Below are positions 1 through 9,558 of a DNA stretch of 64,000 bases, one piece after another. Source of the DNA: ZC4RG30 sp963726085 (GTDB lineage Bacteria > Pseudomonadota > Gammaproteobacteria > Steroidobacterales > Steroidobacteraceae); NCBI GenBank assembly GCA_963726085.1, contig CAVSAR010000007.1, positions 372,001 through 436,000 of the forward strand, written 5' to 3'. The notes beneath the pieces are model-generated. The model saw nothing but the letters and a program-made list of their open reading frames with translations. It was not told the origin of the DNA and did not search any database. The position numbers and the translations under genes were made by a program. Within the stretch, counting starts at the first letter, position 1. Each line of letters starts with the position of its first letter.

Positions 1-2
1 CG

Positions 3-896
3 TACGTGAAGTATGGCGGCCTGAAATTCCTGGAGGCCGCGCATGTGAAGGACATGATCGGCGTCCTGCGCTGGGCGGACAATCCACGCAATTCGCTGGC
101 CGCGTTGCGGGTGCTGCAGTTGCTGCCTGGCATGGGCCCGGTCAACGCCCGCGCGACCGTGGATGCACTGGCCGAGGGGTCCGGCGCGGTCAAGTCCATG
201 CAATCGATCAAGGTACCGTCGCAAAGCGAGCTCGATTTCAAGCGCCTGGCGCAACTGATGGAAAAACTGGTCGAGCCCAACAAGCCCTGGCCTGGACAGG
301 TGCGCCTGGTGCGCGAGTGGTACCAGCCACACCTGGAACGCATCTTCGAACACTTTCACACGCGCATCGGTGACCTGGACCAGCTCGACCAGCTGTCGCA
401 GCAATTTCCGTCGCGCGAACGCTTCCTCACCGAGCTGACGCTGGATCCGCCCAATGCCAGCAGCGACCTGTCGGGCAAGCCGCACCTGGACGAGGATTTC
501 CTGGTGCTGTCCACCATCCACTCCGCCAAGGGCATGGAATGGGACACCGTGTTCGTGCTCAACGTGGTGGATGGCAGCTTTCCTTCCGAGTTCGCAACCG
601 GCAAGCAGGAGCTGATCGACGAGGAGCGACGCCTGCTGTACGTGGCCATGACCCGCGCACGCAATGAGCTGCAGCTGATCAGCCCGCTGAAGTTTCCCTT
701 GACCCAGCAGGCGCCGCGGGCCGATGCGCATGTCTATGGCGGGCGCAGTCGCTTCATGTCGGAGAAAGTGCTGCAGACCTTCGAGAAATCCAGCTTTGCC
801 GGCTCCCACGTGGGGGACTCGGCCCTGGCCGGCGTGGCAGGCCAGGCCCAGGCGGTGACCGTCAATGCCGCGGCCCGCCTCAAGGACATGTGGTGA
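3..896 (+). CDS. UvrD/Rep-family ATP-dependent DNA helicase, C-terminal part (5' end outside window)
   Basis: This is the C-terminal half of a superfamily 1A 3'-5' DNA helicase, which unwinds DNA in repair or replication restart. The frame is open from the left edge, so the first in-frame GTG at 6 is not a credible start. Visible family signatures are YGGLKFLEAAHVKD at the left edge, motif V (TIHSAKGMEWDTVFV, about residue 169 of the visible part) and motif VI (EERRLLYVAMTRA, about residue 206). The Walker A motif and the first RecA domain lie outside the window. A low-complexity tail follows motif VI and the protein ends MW. UvrD, Rep and a UvrD-like paralogue cannot be told apart from this fragment, so no symbol is given. 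Confidence 0.9.
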   Translation, partial: YVKYGGLKFLEAAHVKDMIGVLRWADNPRNSLAALRVLQLLPGMGPVNARATVDALAEGSGAVKSMQSIKVPSQSELDFKRLAQLMEKLVEPNKPWPGQVRLVREWYQPHLERIFEHFHTRIGDLDQLDQLSQQFPSRERFLTELTLDPPNASSDLSGKPHLDEDFLVLSTIHSAKGMEWDTVFVLNVVDGSFPSEFATGKQELIDEERRLLYVAMTRARNELQLISPLKFPLTQQAPRADAHVYGGRSRFMSEKVLQTFEKSSFAGSHVGDSALAGVAGQAQAVTVNAAARLKDMW

Positions 897-906
897 GCAA
901 GCCCGG

Positions 907-1748
<842 letters not shown>

Positions 1749-1752
<4 letters not shown>

Positions 1753-3701
1753 GGCTCGAGGTAAGCGTACCCGTTCAGCTCATTCTCGTAAAAGCGCTTG
1801 ATCGACTGGCTCTGGGCCACTGTCATGCGGTTGTCGCGCACGGCGCGCTCGCAGTCGCGCGCCAGGGCAGGATAGAGCTCGGCCACATCGTACTCCATGT
1901 ACTCCAGCACCTTGTTGGCCGTGTCGCCCTTGACGATCTCCTCGATCCACCAGCCACCTTCCTCGTGCAGGCGGATGTGCACCACGTGCGTGTCGCCAAA
2001 CAAGTTGTGCAGGTCCCCCAGCGTCTCCTGGTAGGCACCCACCAGGAATACGGCCAGGAAGTAATCCTCGGCCGCGCGCAGGGCATGGACCTCCAGGGTG
2101 CGCTTGGTCTCGCGCAGGCTCACGAAGCGGTCGATCTTGCCGTCCGAGTCGCAGGTGATGTCGGCCAGGACTGCCTTGCGGGTGGGCTGTTCGGCCAGGC
2201 GATGGATGGGCATGACCGGAAACAGCTGGTCGATGGCCCAGCTGTCAGGCAGCGACTGGAATACCGAGAAATTGCAGAAATACGTGTCCGACAGGATCCC
2301 TTCCAGCTCGGCCAGCTCGTCGGGCACCTCGTCGAGCTTGCGCGCCGCGTCACGCACCTTGGTGCAGGTGGCCCAGTACAGCCGTTCGGCCAGTCCCCGG
2401 TGCTCCAGCGACAGCAGTCCCAGCTTGAACATCTGCAGCGCCTCGTCGCGCGCGGTCACCGCGTCGTGGTAGCTCTCCACCAGGCGCCGCGGGTTGGTCG
2501 AGCGAAAGGCGTCGGCCAGATCCTGCACCGGTTGCGGCAATGCGCTGCGCGCGGGCTTGTCGATGTCCCCGGGGGCTACCTCGAACAAGTCCAGCGCCGA
2601 TCGTCCCAACACGTCGAAGATCAGCACGCTGTGGTGCGCGGCAATGGCGCGGCCGGATTCGCTGACGATCATCGGGTGCTCGATGTTGCGGGCGTTGCAG
2701 ACGCTGGCGATCCGGTACACCACGTCGTTGGCGTACTCGACCAGCGTGTAGTTCATCGACGAGGGGAAGTTCGACGCGCTGCCATCGTAGTCGACGCCCA
2801 GTCCGCCGCCCACATCGATGTACTGCAGGCCCGCGCCCAGCTGCTTGAGCTCCGCGTAGACATGCGCCAGCTCGTTGATGGCTTCCTTGACGCGGCGTAT
2901 GTCCTGCAGCTGGCTGCCGGGATGGCAATGCACCAGCTGCAGGCAGTCGAGCATGTTGCGCTCGCGCAGCACCTTGAGCATCTCCAGTATCTCGGTGACG
3001 AACAGCCCGAATTTCGAGCGGTCGCCGGCGGATTCGCGCCAGCGCCCCGAGCCCTCGCTGGCCAGCTTCACGCGCACGCCCAGCTTCGGTCGCACGTCAT
3101 GGGTGGCCGCGTGGCGCAGGATCAGGTCCAGCTCGGCGAAGTTCTCCACCACCGGGATGATGGTGCGCCCCAGCTTGGTGGCCAGGATCACCGCCTCGAT
3201 GTAACTGGAATCCTTGAAACCGTTGCACACGATCAGGCGGTCAGGCGAATCCTCGGTCATCGCCATCACGGCCAGCAGCTCCGGCTTGGAGCCCACCTCC
3301 AGGCCAAAGCCATACTCCCGGCCGTAGCGGTATACCTCTTCGACCACCAGGCGCTGCTGATTGACCTTGATGGGAAACACCGCCGTGTAGCGGTTGCGGT
3401 AGTCGTTCTCGGCAATCGCCTGCGCGAAGACATCGTGCAGGCGCTTGAGCCGGTGCGCGAGGATGCCCGAGAAGCGCACCACCACCGGCGTGCGCAGGTC
3501 GCGCTCGGACAGTCCCTGCACCACCTCGTGCAGGTCGATTTCCCGGTCGGCAGTGGTATCCGGACGCACCACCACGTGGCCGGCCGCGTTGATCGAGAAA
3601 TAGCCCTTGCCCCACGCGGGGACCTGGTACAGCTCCAGCGAATCCTCGATGGTCCATGACGTGGGCACTGCCACCGGCGGGCTCTTTTTTCGTGTCGCCA
3701 T
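1749..3701 (-). CDS. speA: Biosynthetic arginine decarboxylase SpeA
   Basis: SpeA converts arginine to agmatine and CO2, the first step of the agmatine route to putrescine. The product is 650 residues, the usual size of the long bacterial enzyme of the alanine-racemase fold. The PLP lysine is K112 in VFPIKVNQQ. Further signatures are HCHPGSQLQDI and YIDVGGGLGVDYDGS, both in the barrel domain. The start directly abuts the stop of the upstream sulfurtransferase gene, and the stop overlaps the start of the methyltransferase-like gene, so three genes form one leftward operon. Homospermidine synthase lies 1.6 kb away on the other strand, which suggests that the putrescine made here is turned into homospermidine. 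Confidence 0.96.
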
Positions 3702-4559
3702 TTACGCGGCCCCCGTTGCCACGGGTCGCGCCGGGTCGGTGATCCATTCGCTGAAGCTGCCGGGATAAATCTGCGCCGGCAGGTCCAGCAGCGCCAGCGC
3801 CAGCAGGTTGTGGCAGGCGGTAACCCCGGAGCCGCACATGGCCACCAGCGGCCGGCCGGCTGCCGCTGCGATCGTGGGCTGCCAGTGTTGGCGCAATCCG
3901 GCGGCGTCGAGGAAGCGCCCGTCGGCACCCAGGTTGCGGGCAAACGGATGATTGAGTGCACCCGGCACATGGCCGGCCACCTTGTCGAGGGTCTCGTTCT
4001 GGCCGGCAAAACGGTCGGCGCCGCGGGCATCGACCAGGGCGATGTTGCCCAGTGCCAGTGCCGCCTGGACCGCCCGCGAATCCAGCACTCCTGCAAACGC
4101 CCGTGGCGCGACCTTCGTCGCACCGATCACCGGCACGCTGGTGTCGGTGGCGTGGCCGGCTGCCCGCCAGGCGCTGATGCCGCCATCCAGCACCTGGACC
4201 TGCGCGTGCCCGCTGGCGCGCAGCATCCACCACAGTCGCGCGGCCATGGCGCCGTTGGCCTGGTCATAGGCAACCACCAGTGTCGTGGGCTCAAGCCCCC
4301 AGCTGCCCAGCGTGCGCGCAAAGGCCTCAGGCGCGGGCAGCGGGTGCCGACCGGTGGTCGCGGAGCGCGGCCCGGAAAGCTGCTCGTCCAGGTGCGCGTA
4401 GATCGCGCCGGGGATGTGGCCGGCCAGGTAGTCCGCACGGCCGCGGGACGGATCGGAAAGTTCAAAGCGGCAGTCCACGATCAGCAGTCCCGGGCCGGAG
4501 ATTCGGCTTGCCAGCGCAGCGACGCTGATCAGTGGCGAGGCCAAAGTCGCAGTTGTCAT
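3702..4559 (-). CDS. sseA: 3-mercaptopyruvate/thiosulfate sulfurtransferase (two-rhodanese protein)
   Basis: This is a two-domain rhodanese that moves sulfane sulfur from 3-mercaptopyruvate or thiosulfate to an acceptor through a cysteine persulfide. The active-site loop in the C-terminal domain reads CGSGVTA, which is typical of mercaptopyruvate sulfurtransferases (SseA) rather than classical thiosulfate rhodanese. The N-terminal domain has the inactive-rhodanese signature LIVDCRFEL followed by GHIPGAIYAHLD. I chose the ATG giving MTTATL at 4559 over an in-frame upstream start because family homology begins shortly after it. The gene is the first of the sseA-speA-methyltransferase operon, with no gap to speA. 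The divergent GST-like gene starts 54 bases away. Confidence 0.9.
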   Translation of the reverse strand: MTTATLASPLISVAALASRISGPGLLIVDCRFELSDPSRGRADYLAGHIPGAIYAHLDEQLSGPRSATTGRHPLPAPEAFARTLGSWGLEPTTLVVAYDQANGAMAARLWWMLRASGHAQVQVLDGGISAWRAAGHATDTSVPVIGATKVAPRAFAGVLDSRAVQAALALGNIALVDARGADRFAGQNETLDKVAGHVPGALNHPFARNLGADGRFLDAAGLRQHWQPTIAAAAGRPLVAMCGSGVTACHNLLALALLDLPAQIYPGSFSEWITDPARPVATGAA

Positions 4560-4613
4560 GCGCGCATCATCGCCGCAGTCACCGCTGCGCACAAATCATC
4601 GCTACAATTTCGC

Positions 4614-5291
4614 ATGGCCATTGATCTTTACTGGAGCAGTGGCAGCCCATTTAGCTGGCGCGTGCTGCTCGCGCTGGAGCTCAAGGGGCTGTCATACAAC
4701 AGTCACCTGTTGCACCTGGACCTGCAGGAGCACAAGGCGCCGCAGATGCTGGCCATGAACCCGCGCGGCCGCGTGCCGGTGTTGCGCGATGGCGACTACG
4801 TGGTGTTCGAGTCGGTGGCGGTCCTCTACTACCTGGACCGCAAGTACCCCGAGCCGCCGATTTTCGGCAGGTCCGCCGAGGAGGGCGGCGTCATCCTGCG
4901 GGTGATCGACGAGTTCCAGACCTACACCGAGTCGGAGCTGATGCGCATCCTGTATTCGCTGCGTGGCGGCAACGACACGGCGCTGGGTGAACGCATCGCG
5001 CACGCCATGCACGTGGTGGCGGGCGAGGCACGAACCATCGAGGGCCGGCTGTCCAAGGGCGACTGGATAGTCGGCGACGCGGTGTCGGCGGCTGACCTGG
5101 CCATCTATCCGTGCATCCGCGTCCTGCTGCAGGCATTGCTGCGTCCCGGGGCGCAGGAACTGGCGGCGCGTTTTCTTCCGGCCGAGATCCAGTATCCTGC
5201 GCTGGCGCGCTGGATGCGGCGCATGGAAGGGCTGCCGGGTTTCCGGAAAACCTGGCCGCCGGATTGGCCGCAGCCGAAGCAAGAGGGTTGA
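4614..5291 (+). CDS. Glutathione S-transferase family protein
   Basis: The 225-residue product has a thioredoxin-fold N-terminal domain (IDLYWSSGSPFSWRVLLALE, then NPRGRVPVLRDGD and the glutathione-contact ESVAVLYYLD). An all-helical C-terminal domain follows and contains WIVGDAVSAADLAIYP, the usual GST N-capping region. The likely active residue is a serine in the SGSPFS segment, as in beta/zeta-like GSTs. I place the start at the ATG at 4614. The frame is open further upstream but only as a shadow of sseA. It sits 8 bases before homospermidine synthase, so the two are probably cotranscribed. The substrate cannot be inferred. Confidence 0.88.
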   Translation: MAIDLYWSSGSPFSWRVLLALELKGLSYNSHLLHLDLQEHKAPQMLAMNPRGRVPVLRDGDYVVFESVAVLYYLDRKYPEPPIFGRSAEEGGVILRVIDEFQTYTESELMRILYSLRGGNDTALGERIAHAMHVVAGEARTIEGRLSKGDWIVGDAVSAADLAIYPCIRVLLQALLRPGAQELAARFLPAEIQYPALARWMRRMEGLPGFRKTWPPDWPQPKQEG

Positions 5292-5299
5292 GTTTCGCC

Positions 5300-6718
5300 A
5301 TGAGTGACAAGATCTACTTCGAGTTTCCGGGTCGCCTGATCATGGTGGGCTTCGGCAGCATCGGCCAGGGCGTGCTGCCGCTGATCCTGCGGCATATCAA
5401 CATCCGCCCCGAGCGCATCGTCATCGTCACGGCCGACGCCGCGGGCCAGGAAGAGGCCAAGGCCCTGGGCGTGCGGTTCATCCGCGAAGCGCTGGTGCGC
5501 GAGAATTTCCGGCGCGTGCTCGACGGGTTGATGGGGCGCGGGGACTTCCTGGTGAATCTTTCGGTGGATGTTTCCAGCGTGGCGCTGATCAAGCACTGCT
5601 GGGAACGCGGCGTGATGTACATCGACACCTGCATCGAGCCGTGGGCAGGCGGCTACACCGATCCGGCCACGCCGCCGGGCCGGCGCACCAACTATGCGCT
5701 GCGCGAAGAGGCGCTGGCGCTGCGCACTTCGCTGACGGCGCGCAATCCCACCGCCATCCTCACCCATGGCGCCAATCCGGGGATGGTGTCGTATTTCGTC
5801 AAGGCCGCGCTGTTGCAGCTCAAGGCCGACATTGGCGTGGATCTGGCCGAGCCCACCAATCGCGCCGAGTGGGGCGCGCTGGCGCGCAAGCTCGAGGTCA
5901 AGGTGATCCATGTGGCCGAGCGCGACTCGCAGATCACCAACCGGCCCAAGGAAGTCAATGAATTCGTCAACACCTGGTCGGTGGATGGCTTCGTCTCCGA
6001 GGGCTGCCAGCCGGCGGAACTGGGCTGGGGGACGCACGAGCGCAACTTCCCGCGCGATGCCAAGCGCCATGACTTCGGTTGCGGCGCGGCCATTTACCTG
6101 GGGCAGCCCGGAGCGGCCACGCGCGTGCGCACCTGGACGCCGCGCGCCGGCAGCATCCATGGCTTCCTGATCACCCACAGCGAGGCCATCTCGATCGCCG
6201 ACTACTACACCGTGCGCGAGCACGGCGAAGTGTTGTACCGGCCCACCTGCCACTACGCCTATCACCCCAGTGACTCGGCCGTGATCTCGGTGCACGAACT
6301 GGCCGGACGCAACTGGCAGCTGCAGGATCGCAAGCGCATCCTGATGGACGAGATCACATCCGGCATGGATGAGCTGGGCGTGCTGCTGGGTGGCCACAAG
6401 CGCAACGCCTACTGGTACGGCTCGCAACTGAGCATCGAGGACGCCCGCAAGCTGGTGCCTTACAACAACGCCACCAGCGTGCAGGTGACCATTGCGGTGC
6501 TGGCCGGCATGGTCTGGGCCATGGAGCACCCGGATTGCGGCTTGCTGGAGCCGGACGAGCTGGACCACAGGTACATGCTTGAGATCTGCCGTCCCTACCT
6601 GGGCAAGCTCACCGGCGCGTATTCGGACTGGTCGCCGCTGTCGGATCGCGAGCGCCTGTTCCCCGAGGACCTGGACATGGGCGATCCGTGGCAGTTCAAG
6701 AATGTGCGGGTGATCTGA
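5300..6718 (+). CDS. hss: Homospermidine synthase
   Basis: The enzyme makes sym-homospermidine from two putrescines (or spermidine plus putrescine) with NAD as a catalytic hydride carrier. The 472-residue length fits bacterial homospermidine synthases. The N-terminus has a dinucleotide-binding motif in LIMVGFGSIGQGVLP, and the body carries the family segments YIDTCIEPWAGGY and ILTHGANPGMVSYF. The ATG at 5300 was chosen because everything upstream in frame overlaps the GST gene. Its 3' end is only 5 bases from the convergent greB gene. With SpeA nearby it implies homospermidine as a main polyamine. Agmatinase or agmatine deiminase must lie elsewhere. Confidence 0.93.
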   Translation: MSDKIYFEFPGRLIMVGFGSIGQGVLPLILRHINIRPERIVIVTADAAGQEEAKALGVRFIREALVRENFRRVLDGLMGRGDFLVNLSVDVSSVALIKHCWERGVMYIDTCIEPWAGGYTDPATPPGRRTNYALREEALALRTSLTARNPTAILTHGANPGMVSYFVKAALLQLKADIGVDLAEPTNRAEWGALARKLEVKVIHVAERDSQITNRPKEVNEFVNTWSVDGFVSEGCQPAELGWGTHERNFPRDAKRHDFGCGAAIYLGQPGAATRVRTWTPRAGSIHGFLITHSEAISIADYYTVREHGEVLYRPTCHYAYHPSDSAVISVHELAGRNWQLQDRKRILMDEITSGMDELGVLLGGHKRNAYWYGSQLSIEDARKLVPYNNATSVQVTIAVLAGMVWAMEHPDCGLLEPDELDHRYMLEICRPYLGKLTGAYSDWSPLSDRERLFPEDLDMGDPWQFKNVRVI

Positions 6719-6723
6719 ACCTT

Positions 6724-7221
6724 TCAGTCGTAGTCGATGGCCACAATCACGAACTGGCGCTGGCCCTCAGCCGTGGCCAGGGTGATTTGCGCATCCAGCG
6801 GCTTGCCCAGCAGCGCGCGGGCCAGCGGCGCGTCCATGCTGATGTAGCCGGGGCCCTGGTCGAATTCATCCGGGCCGACGATCCGGTAGCGGTGGACCTG
6901 GCCGCTGTCCTGCTCCAGCTGCACCCAGGCGCCAAAGAACACCCGGCCGCGGTCCGATGGGGGCTGGTCGACGATCACCATGCCGTCCAGACGGCGTCGC
7001 AATTGACGCACCCGGGCGTCGATTTCGCGCAGCCGCTTCTTGCCATACGTGTACTCGGCGTTCTCGGAGCGATCACCCTGGGCAGCTGCCGCGGCAACCG
7101 CCGCGGTGACCACGGGGCGCTCGACCCGCCATAGCTGTTCCAGCTCCGCGCGCAGCCTTTGGGCCCCCGGCGGTGTGATGTATTTGGACCCTGGCTTGGA
7201 AGGGGCTTTGTATCGACTCAT
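6724..7221 (-). CDS. greB: Transcription elongation factor GreB
   Basis: GreB enters the RNA polymerase secondary channel and stimulates cleavage of backtracked RNA. The 165-residue product has the N-terminal coiled coil, with the tip region QGDRSENAEYTYGKKRLREID carrying the acidic residues that coordinate catalytic magnesium. A C-terminal FKBP-like domain (FFGAWVQLEQDSG, SPLARALLGK-like end) follows. The N-terminal KYITPPGAQRLRAEL and the spacing favour GreB over GreA. I chose the ATG giving MSRYKAPSK at 7221. An upstream start at 7251 would add ten unconserved residues. It is convergent with homospermidine synthase and divergent from the small gene at 7291. Confidence 0.93.
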   Translation of the reverse strand: MSRYKAPSKPGSKYITPPGAQRLRAELEQLWRVERPVVTAAVAAAAAQGDRSENAEYTYGKKRLREIDARVRQLRRRLDGMVIVDQPPSDRGRVFFGAWVQLEQDSGQVHRYRIVGPDEFDQGPGYISMDAPLARALLGKPLDAQITLATAEGQRQFVIVAIDYD

Positions 7222-7290
7222 TCTGTGCACGCCCTCACAGCCACGGCGCACCGCCCGGGCCTATCTTTGGGCCAAGACCCGGAGGGTCGC

Positions 7291-7488
7291 ATGCCCAGCA
7301 AGTACTACGCCCATTTCGTGACTGATGCTTCCGAGCCCCAGCTTGCCGGAGAATACAGCGGCGTGGTGGAGCTGGCGGTTCCGCTGCACCCGCAACGCGA
7401 AACGCACGAACTGCGCGCGTTGTTGGCGCGCAACTTCGATATCACTGACGAGGATATCAGGATCCTAAACTGGGCCACGCTGCATTAA
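7291..7488 (+). CDS. Small hypothetical protein (65 aa)
   Basis: This is a 65-residue product beginning MPSKYYAHFVTD, with an acidic C-terminal half ending in DEDIRILNWATLH. A strong ribosome-binding site (GGAGGG) lies just before the ATG. It has no signal peptide, no membrane segment and no motif I recognise. The C-terminal pattern (DITDEDIRILNW) looks like a folded cytosolic domain. It lies between the divergent greB and the lemA-like gene, 55 bases upstream of the latter. The good ribosome-binding site and coding-like composition make it likely real. Function unknown. Confidence 0.6.
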   Translation: MPSKYYAHFVTDASEPQLAGEYSGVVELAVPLHPQRETHELRALLARNFDITDEDIRILNWATLH

Positions 7489-7543
7489 GATGTCGGGACA
7501 GGGCCGCCAGGATGGCCCGTCCCGTGTCTTAAGGAGCTCTCAA

Positions 7544-8152
7544 ATGCGTGGACTGAGCTTTGCCGTCGCCGGCGTGGCCCTGCTGTTGTCCGGTTGCGGG
7601 TACAACAGCCTGCAAACCCAGGATGAACAGGTCAAGTCGGCCTGGTCCGAGGTCGTCAACCAGTATCAGCGCCGGGCGGACCTGATCCCCAACCTGGTGG
7701 CCACGGTCAAGGGTTTCGCGGCCCAGGAGCAAAAGGTGCTGCTGGGTGTCACCGAGGCGCGCGCCAAGGTCGGCTCCATCCAGATGACCCCCGAGCTGGT
7801 CAACGATCCGGAAGCCATGAAGAAATTCCAGGCGGCCCAGGGCGAGCTGACCGGTGCGCTCAAGAGCCTGTTCGCGGTGACCGAGAACTACCCGCAGCTC
7901 AAGTCCGACCAGAACTTCCGTGACCTGCAGGCACAGATCGAGGGCACGGAGAACCGGATCACCGTGGCGCGCAATCGCTACATCCAGGCCGTGCAGGCCT
8001 TCAACACCACCGTGCGCTCGTTTCCCACCAACCTGACCGCGATGCTGTTCAAGTACAAGGTGAAGCCCAACTTCACCGTGGAAAACGAGGCAGCCATCGC
8101 CAAACCGCCCACGGTTGATTTCGGCGGCGGCGCCGCCACGCCGGCGAATTGA
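7544..8152 (+). CDS. LemA family lipoprotein
   Basis: LemA proteins are small envelope proteins of unclear function with an N-terminal anchor and a four-helix domain facing outward. The 202-residue product starts with a hydrophobic segment and a lipobox (LLLSGC, Cys18), then the family signature QDEQVKSAWSEVVNQYQRRADLIPNLV and YNTTVRSFP-like AFNTTVRSFPTNL. A clear AAGGAG ribosome-binding site precedes the ATG at 7544. The in-frame extension upstream to 7490 is not needed. The stop overlaps the TTG start of the TPM gene, so lemA and two TPM genes form a coupled operon. LemA-TPM pairing is common in bacteria. Confidence 0.92.
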   Translation: MRGLSFAVAGVALLLSGCGYNSLQTQDEQVKSAWSEVVNQYQRRADLIPNLVATVKGFAAQEQKVLLGVTEARAKVGSIQMTPELVNDPEAMKKFQAAQGELTGALKSLFAVTENYPQLKSDQNFRDLQAQIEGTENRITVARNRYIQAVQAFNTTVRSFPTNLTAMLFKYKVKPNFTVENEAAIAKPPTVDFGGGAATPAN

Positions 8153-9039
8153 TCCGCCGCGCGGTCATTGCCCTGATTGGGCTGCTGTGCGCGGCCGGCC
8201 TGGCCGCGCAGGGACTGCAGCCCATCCCGAAGCTCGAGGCGCGGGTCACCGACCTCACCGGCACCCTTACGGCCGCACAGCAGGCGGACCTGGAGCAAAA
8301 GCTCACCGCCTTCGAGCAGCGCAAGGGCTCGCAGATCGCGCTGCTGATCGTGCAGACCACAGCCCCAGAGGCCATCGAGCAGTACTCGCTGCGGGTGGTC
8401 GAGGCCTGGAAGCTGGGGCGTGCCAAGCCCGATGACGGGGTGCTGCTGCTGGTGGCGCTGCAGGACCGCGCCATGCGCATCGAAGTCGGCTATGGGCTGG
8501 AAGGGGCGCTGCCCGACATCACCGCCAAGCGCATCATCGCCGACACGATCACGCCGCTGTTTCGCCAGGGCGAGATCTATGGGGGCGTCAACGCCGGACT
8601 GCTGCAGATCATGAAGGTGGCCGAAGGCGAACCGCTGCCACCGCCGGATAAGAAGTGGCAGGGTCGCGGCGACAACATTGTGGGCCTGCTGCCACTGCTG
8701 TTCTTCGCAGTGATGATCGGTGGGGCCATCCTGCGCCGCATCTTCGGCCGCACGTTCGGCGCGGTGGCCACCGGGGGCGTGGCCGGATTGCTGACCTGGG
8801 CGCTGTCGCACCTGGTGCCCTTTGCCATCGGCGCCGGCATCGTTTCGCTGCTGCTGAGCCTGTTCATGGGCATCGCCAGCAATGTGCGTGGCGGCCGCTT
8901 GGGAGGCGGTCCCGGCCCGTTCGGCGGCCTGGGTGGCGGATTCGGGGGTGGTGGGTTCGGCGGCGGTGGTTTCGGGGGCGGAGGGTTCGGCGGCGGGGGT
9001 GGGGGCTTCGGTGGCGGCGGTGCGTCGGGGAGCTGGTGA
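8149..9039 (+). CDS. TPM domain membrane protein with glycine-rich tail
   Basis: The product is 296 residues with a signal peptide (IRRAVIALIGLLCAAGLAAQG). A TPM domain follows (ARVTDLTGTLTAAQQADLE through GYGLEGALPDITAKRII), then two hydrophobic segments around residues 180-240, and a tail almost wholly of Gly and Phe (GGGFGGGGFGGGG repeats). TPM domains are found in envelope proteins, some with acid phosphatase activity and some in photosystem II repair. The TTG start at 8149 overlaps the lemA stop. The gene order LemA-TPM with Gly-rich tail is the usual one. The Gly tail may be exposed or unstructured. No enzymatic activity can be assigned. Confidence 0.88.
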   Translation: MIRRAVIALIGLLCAAGLAAQGLQPIPKLEARVTDLTGTLTAAQQADLEQKLTAFEQRKGSQIALLIVQTTAPEAIEQYSLRVVEAWKLGRAKPDDGVLLLVALQDRAMRIEVGYGLEGALPDITAKRIIADTITPLFRQGEIYGGVNAGLLQIMKVAEGEPLPPPDKKWQGRGDNIVGLLPLLFFAVMIGGAILRRIFGRTFGAVATGGVAGLLTWALSHLVPFAIGAGIVSLLLSLFMGIASNVRGGRLGGGPGPFGGLGGGFGGGGFGGGGFGGGGFGGGGGGFGGGGASGSW

Positions 9040-9530
9040 TCGCGCGCATCCTCAAGCACATGTTCTCGCCGCGCTGGATGCTGCGGCGGCGCTTCCAGCT
9101 GCCCCTGCTCAATGAAATCGCGCGGCGCATTGCCGACGTGGAGCGTGTGCGCCCCGGTGAACTGCGGTTCGTGGTCGAGCATGCACTGGAGCTGGGGGAC
9201 CTGCTGGTGGGCCTGACCGCGCGCCAGCGGGCGCTGGAGATCTTCGGCCTGCTGCGGGTCTGGGATACCGAGCACAACTCCGGGATCCTCATCTACGTGC
9301 TGCATGCCGAGCATGCGGTGGAAATCGTCGCCGACCGCGGCGTGGCGCAGCGCGTGCCGCAAGCCGAATGGGATGCATTGTGCCGGGTGATGGAAAAGGA
9401 GTTTGGGGCCGGTCGCTATGGCGAAGGGGCGCTGGCGGCGGTAAACGGGGCTGCCAGCCTGCTGGAGAAGCATTTTCCGCCCCAGACGGGTGGCCGCAAC
9501 GAGCTGCCGGACCAGCCGCTACTGCTGTAG
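9036..9530 (+). CDS. TPM domain-containing protein, short
   Basis: The 164-residue product is a second TPM-type protein. It contains ARQRALEIFGLLRVWDTEHNSG, then ILIYVLHAEHAVEIVADRGV and a C-terminal helix. This matches the short cytosolic or peripheral TPM proteins usually encoded after the long Gly-tailed one. The GTG start at 9036 overlaps the stop of the preceding gene (GTGA), so it is the third gene of the lemA operon. No signal peptide is seen. Function unknown. The pairing suggests a joint role at the envelope. Confidence 0.82.
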   Translation: MIARILKHMFSPRWMLRRRFQLPLLNEIARRIADVERVRPGELRFVVEHALELGDLLVGLTARQRALEIFGLLRVWDTEHNSGILIYVLHAEHAVEIVADRGVAQRVPQAEWDALCRVMEKEFGAGRYGEGALAAVNGAASLLEKHFPPQTGGRNELPDQPLLL

Positions 9531-9558
9531 CGAGCCGGTTAGATGTAATAATCGCGGG

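Noticed and set aside
5105..6568. 487-residue minus-strand open frame opposite homospermidine synthase
   Set aside because: It is a shadow of hss, with no family signature and no ribosome-binding site.
8930..9030. Short tandem repeats resembling a CRISPR or minisatellite
   Set aside because: They are codons for the Gly/Phe-rich tail of the TPM protein. There are no spacers, and the repeats vary in length within frame.
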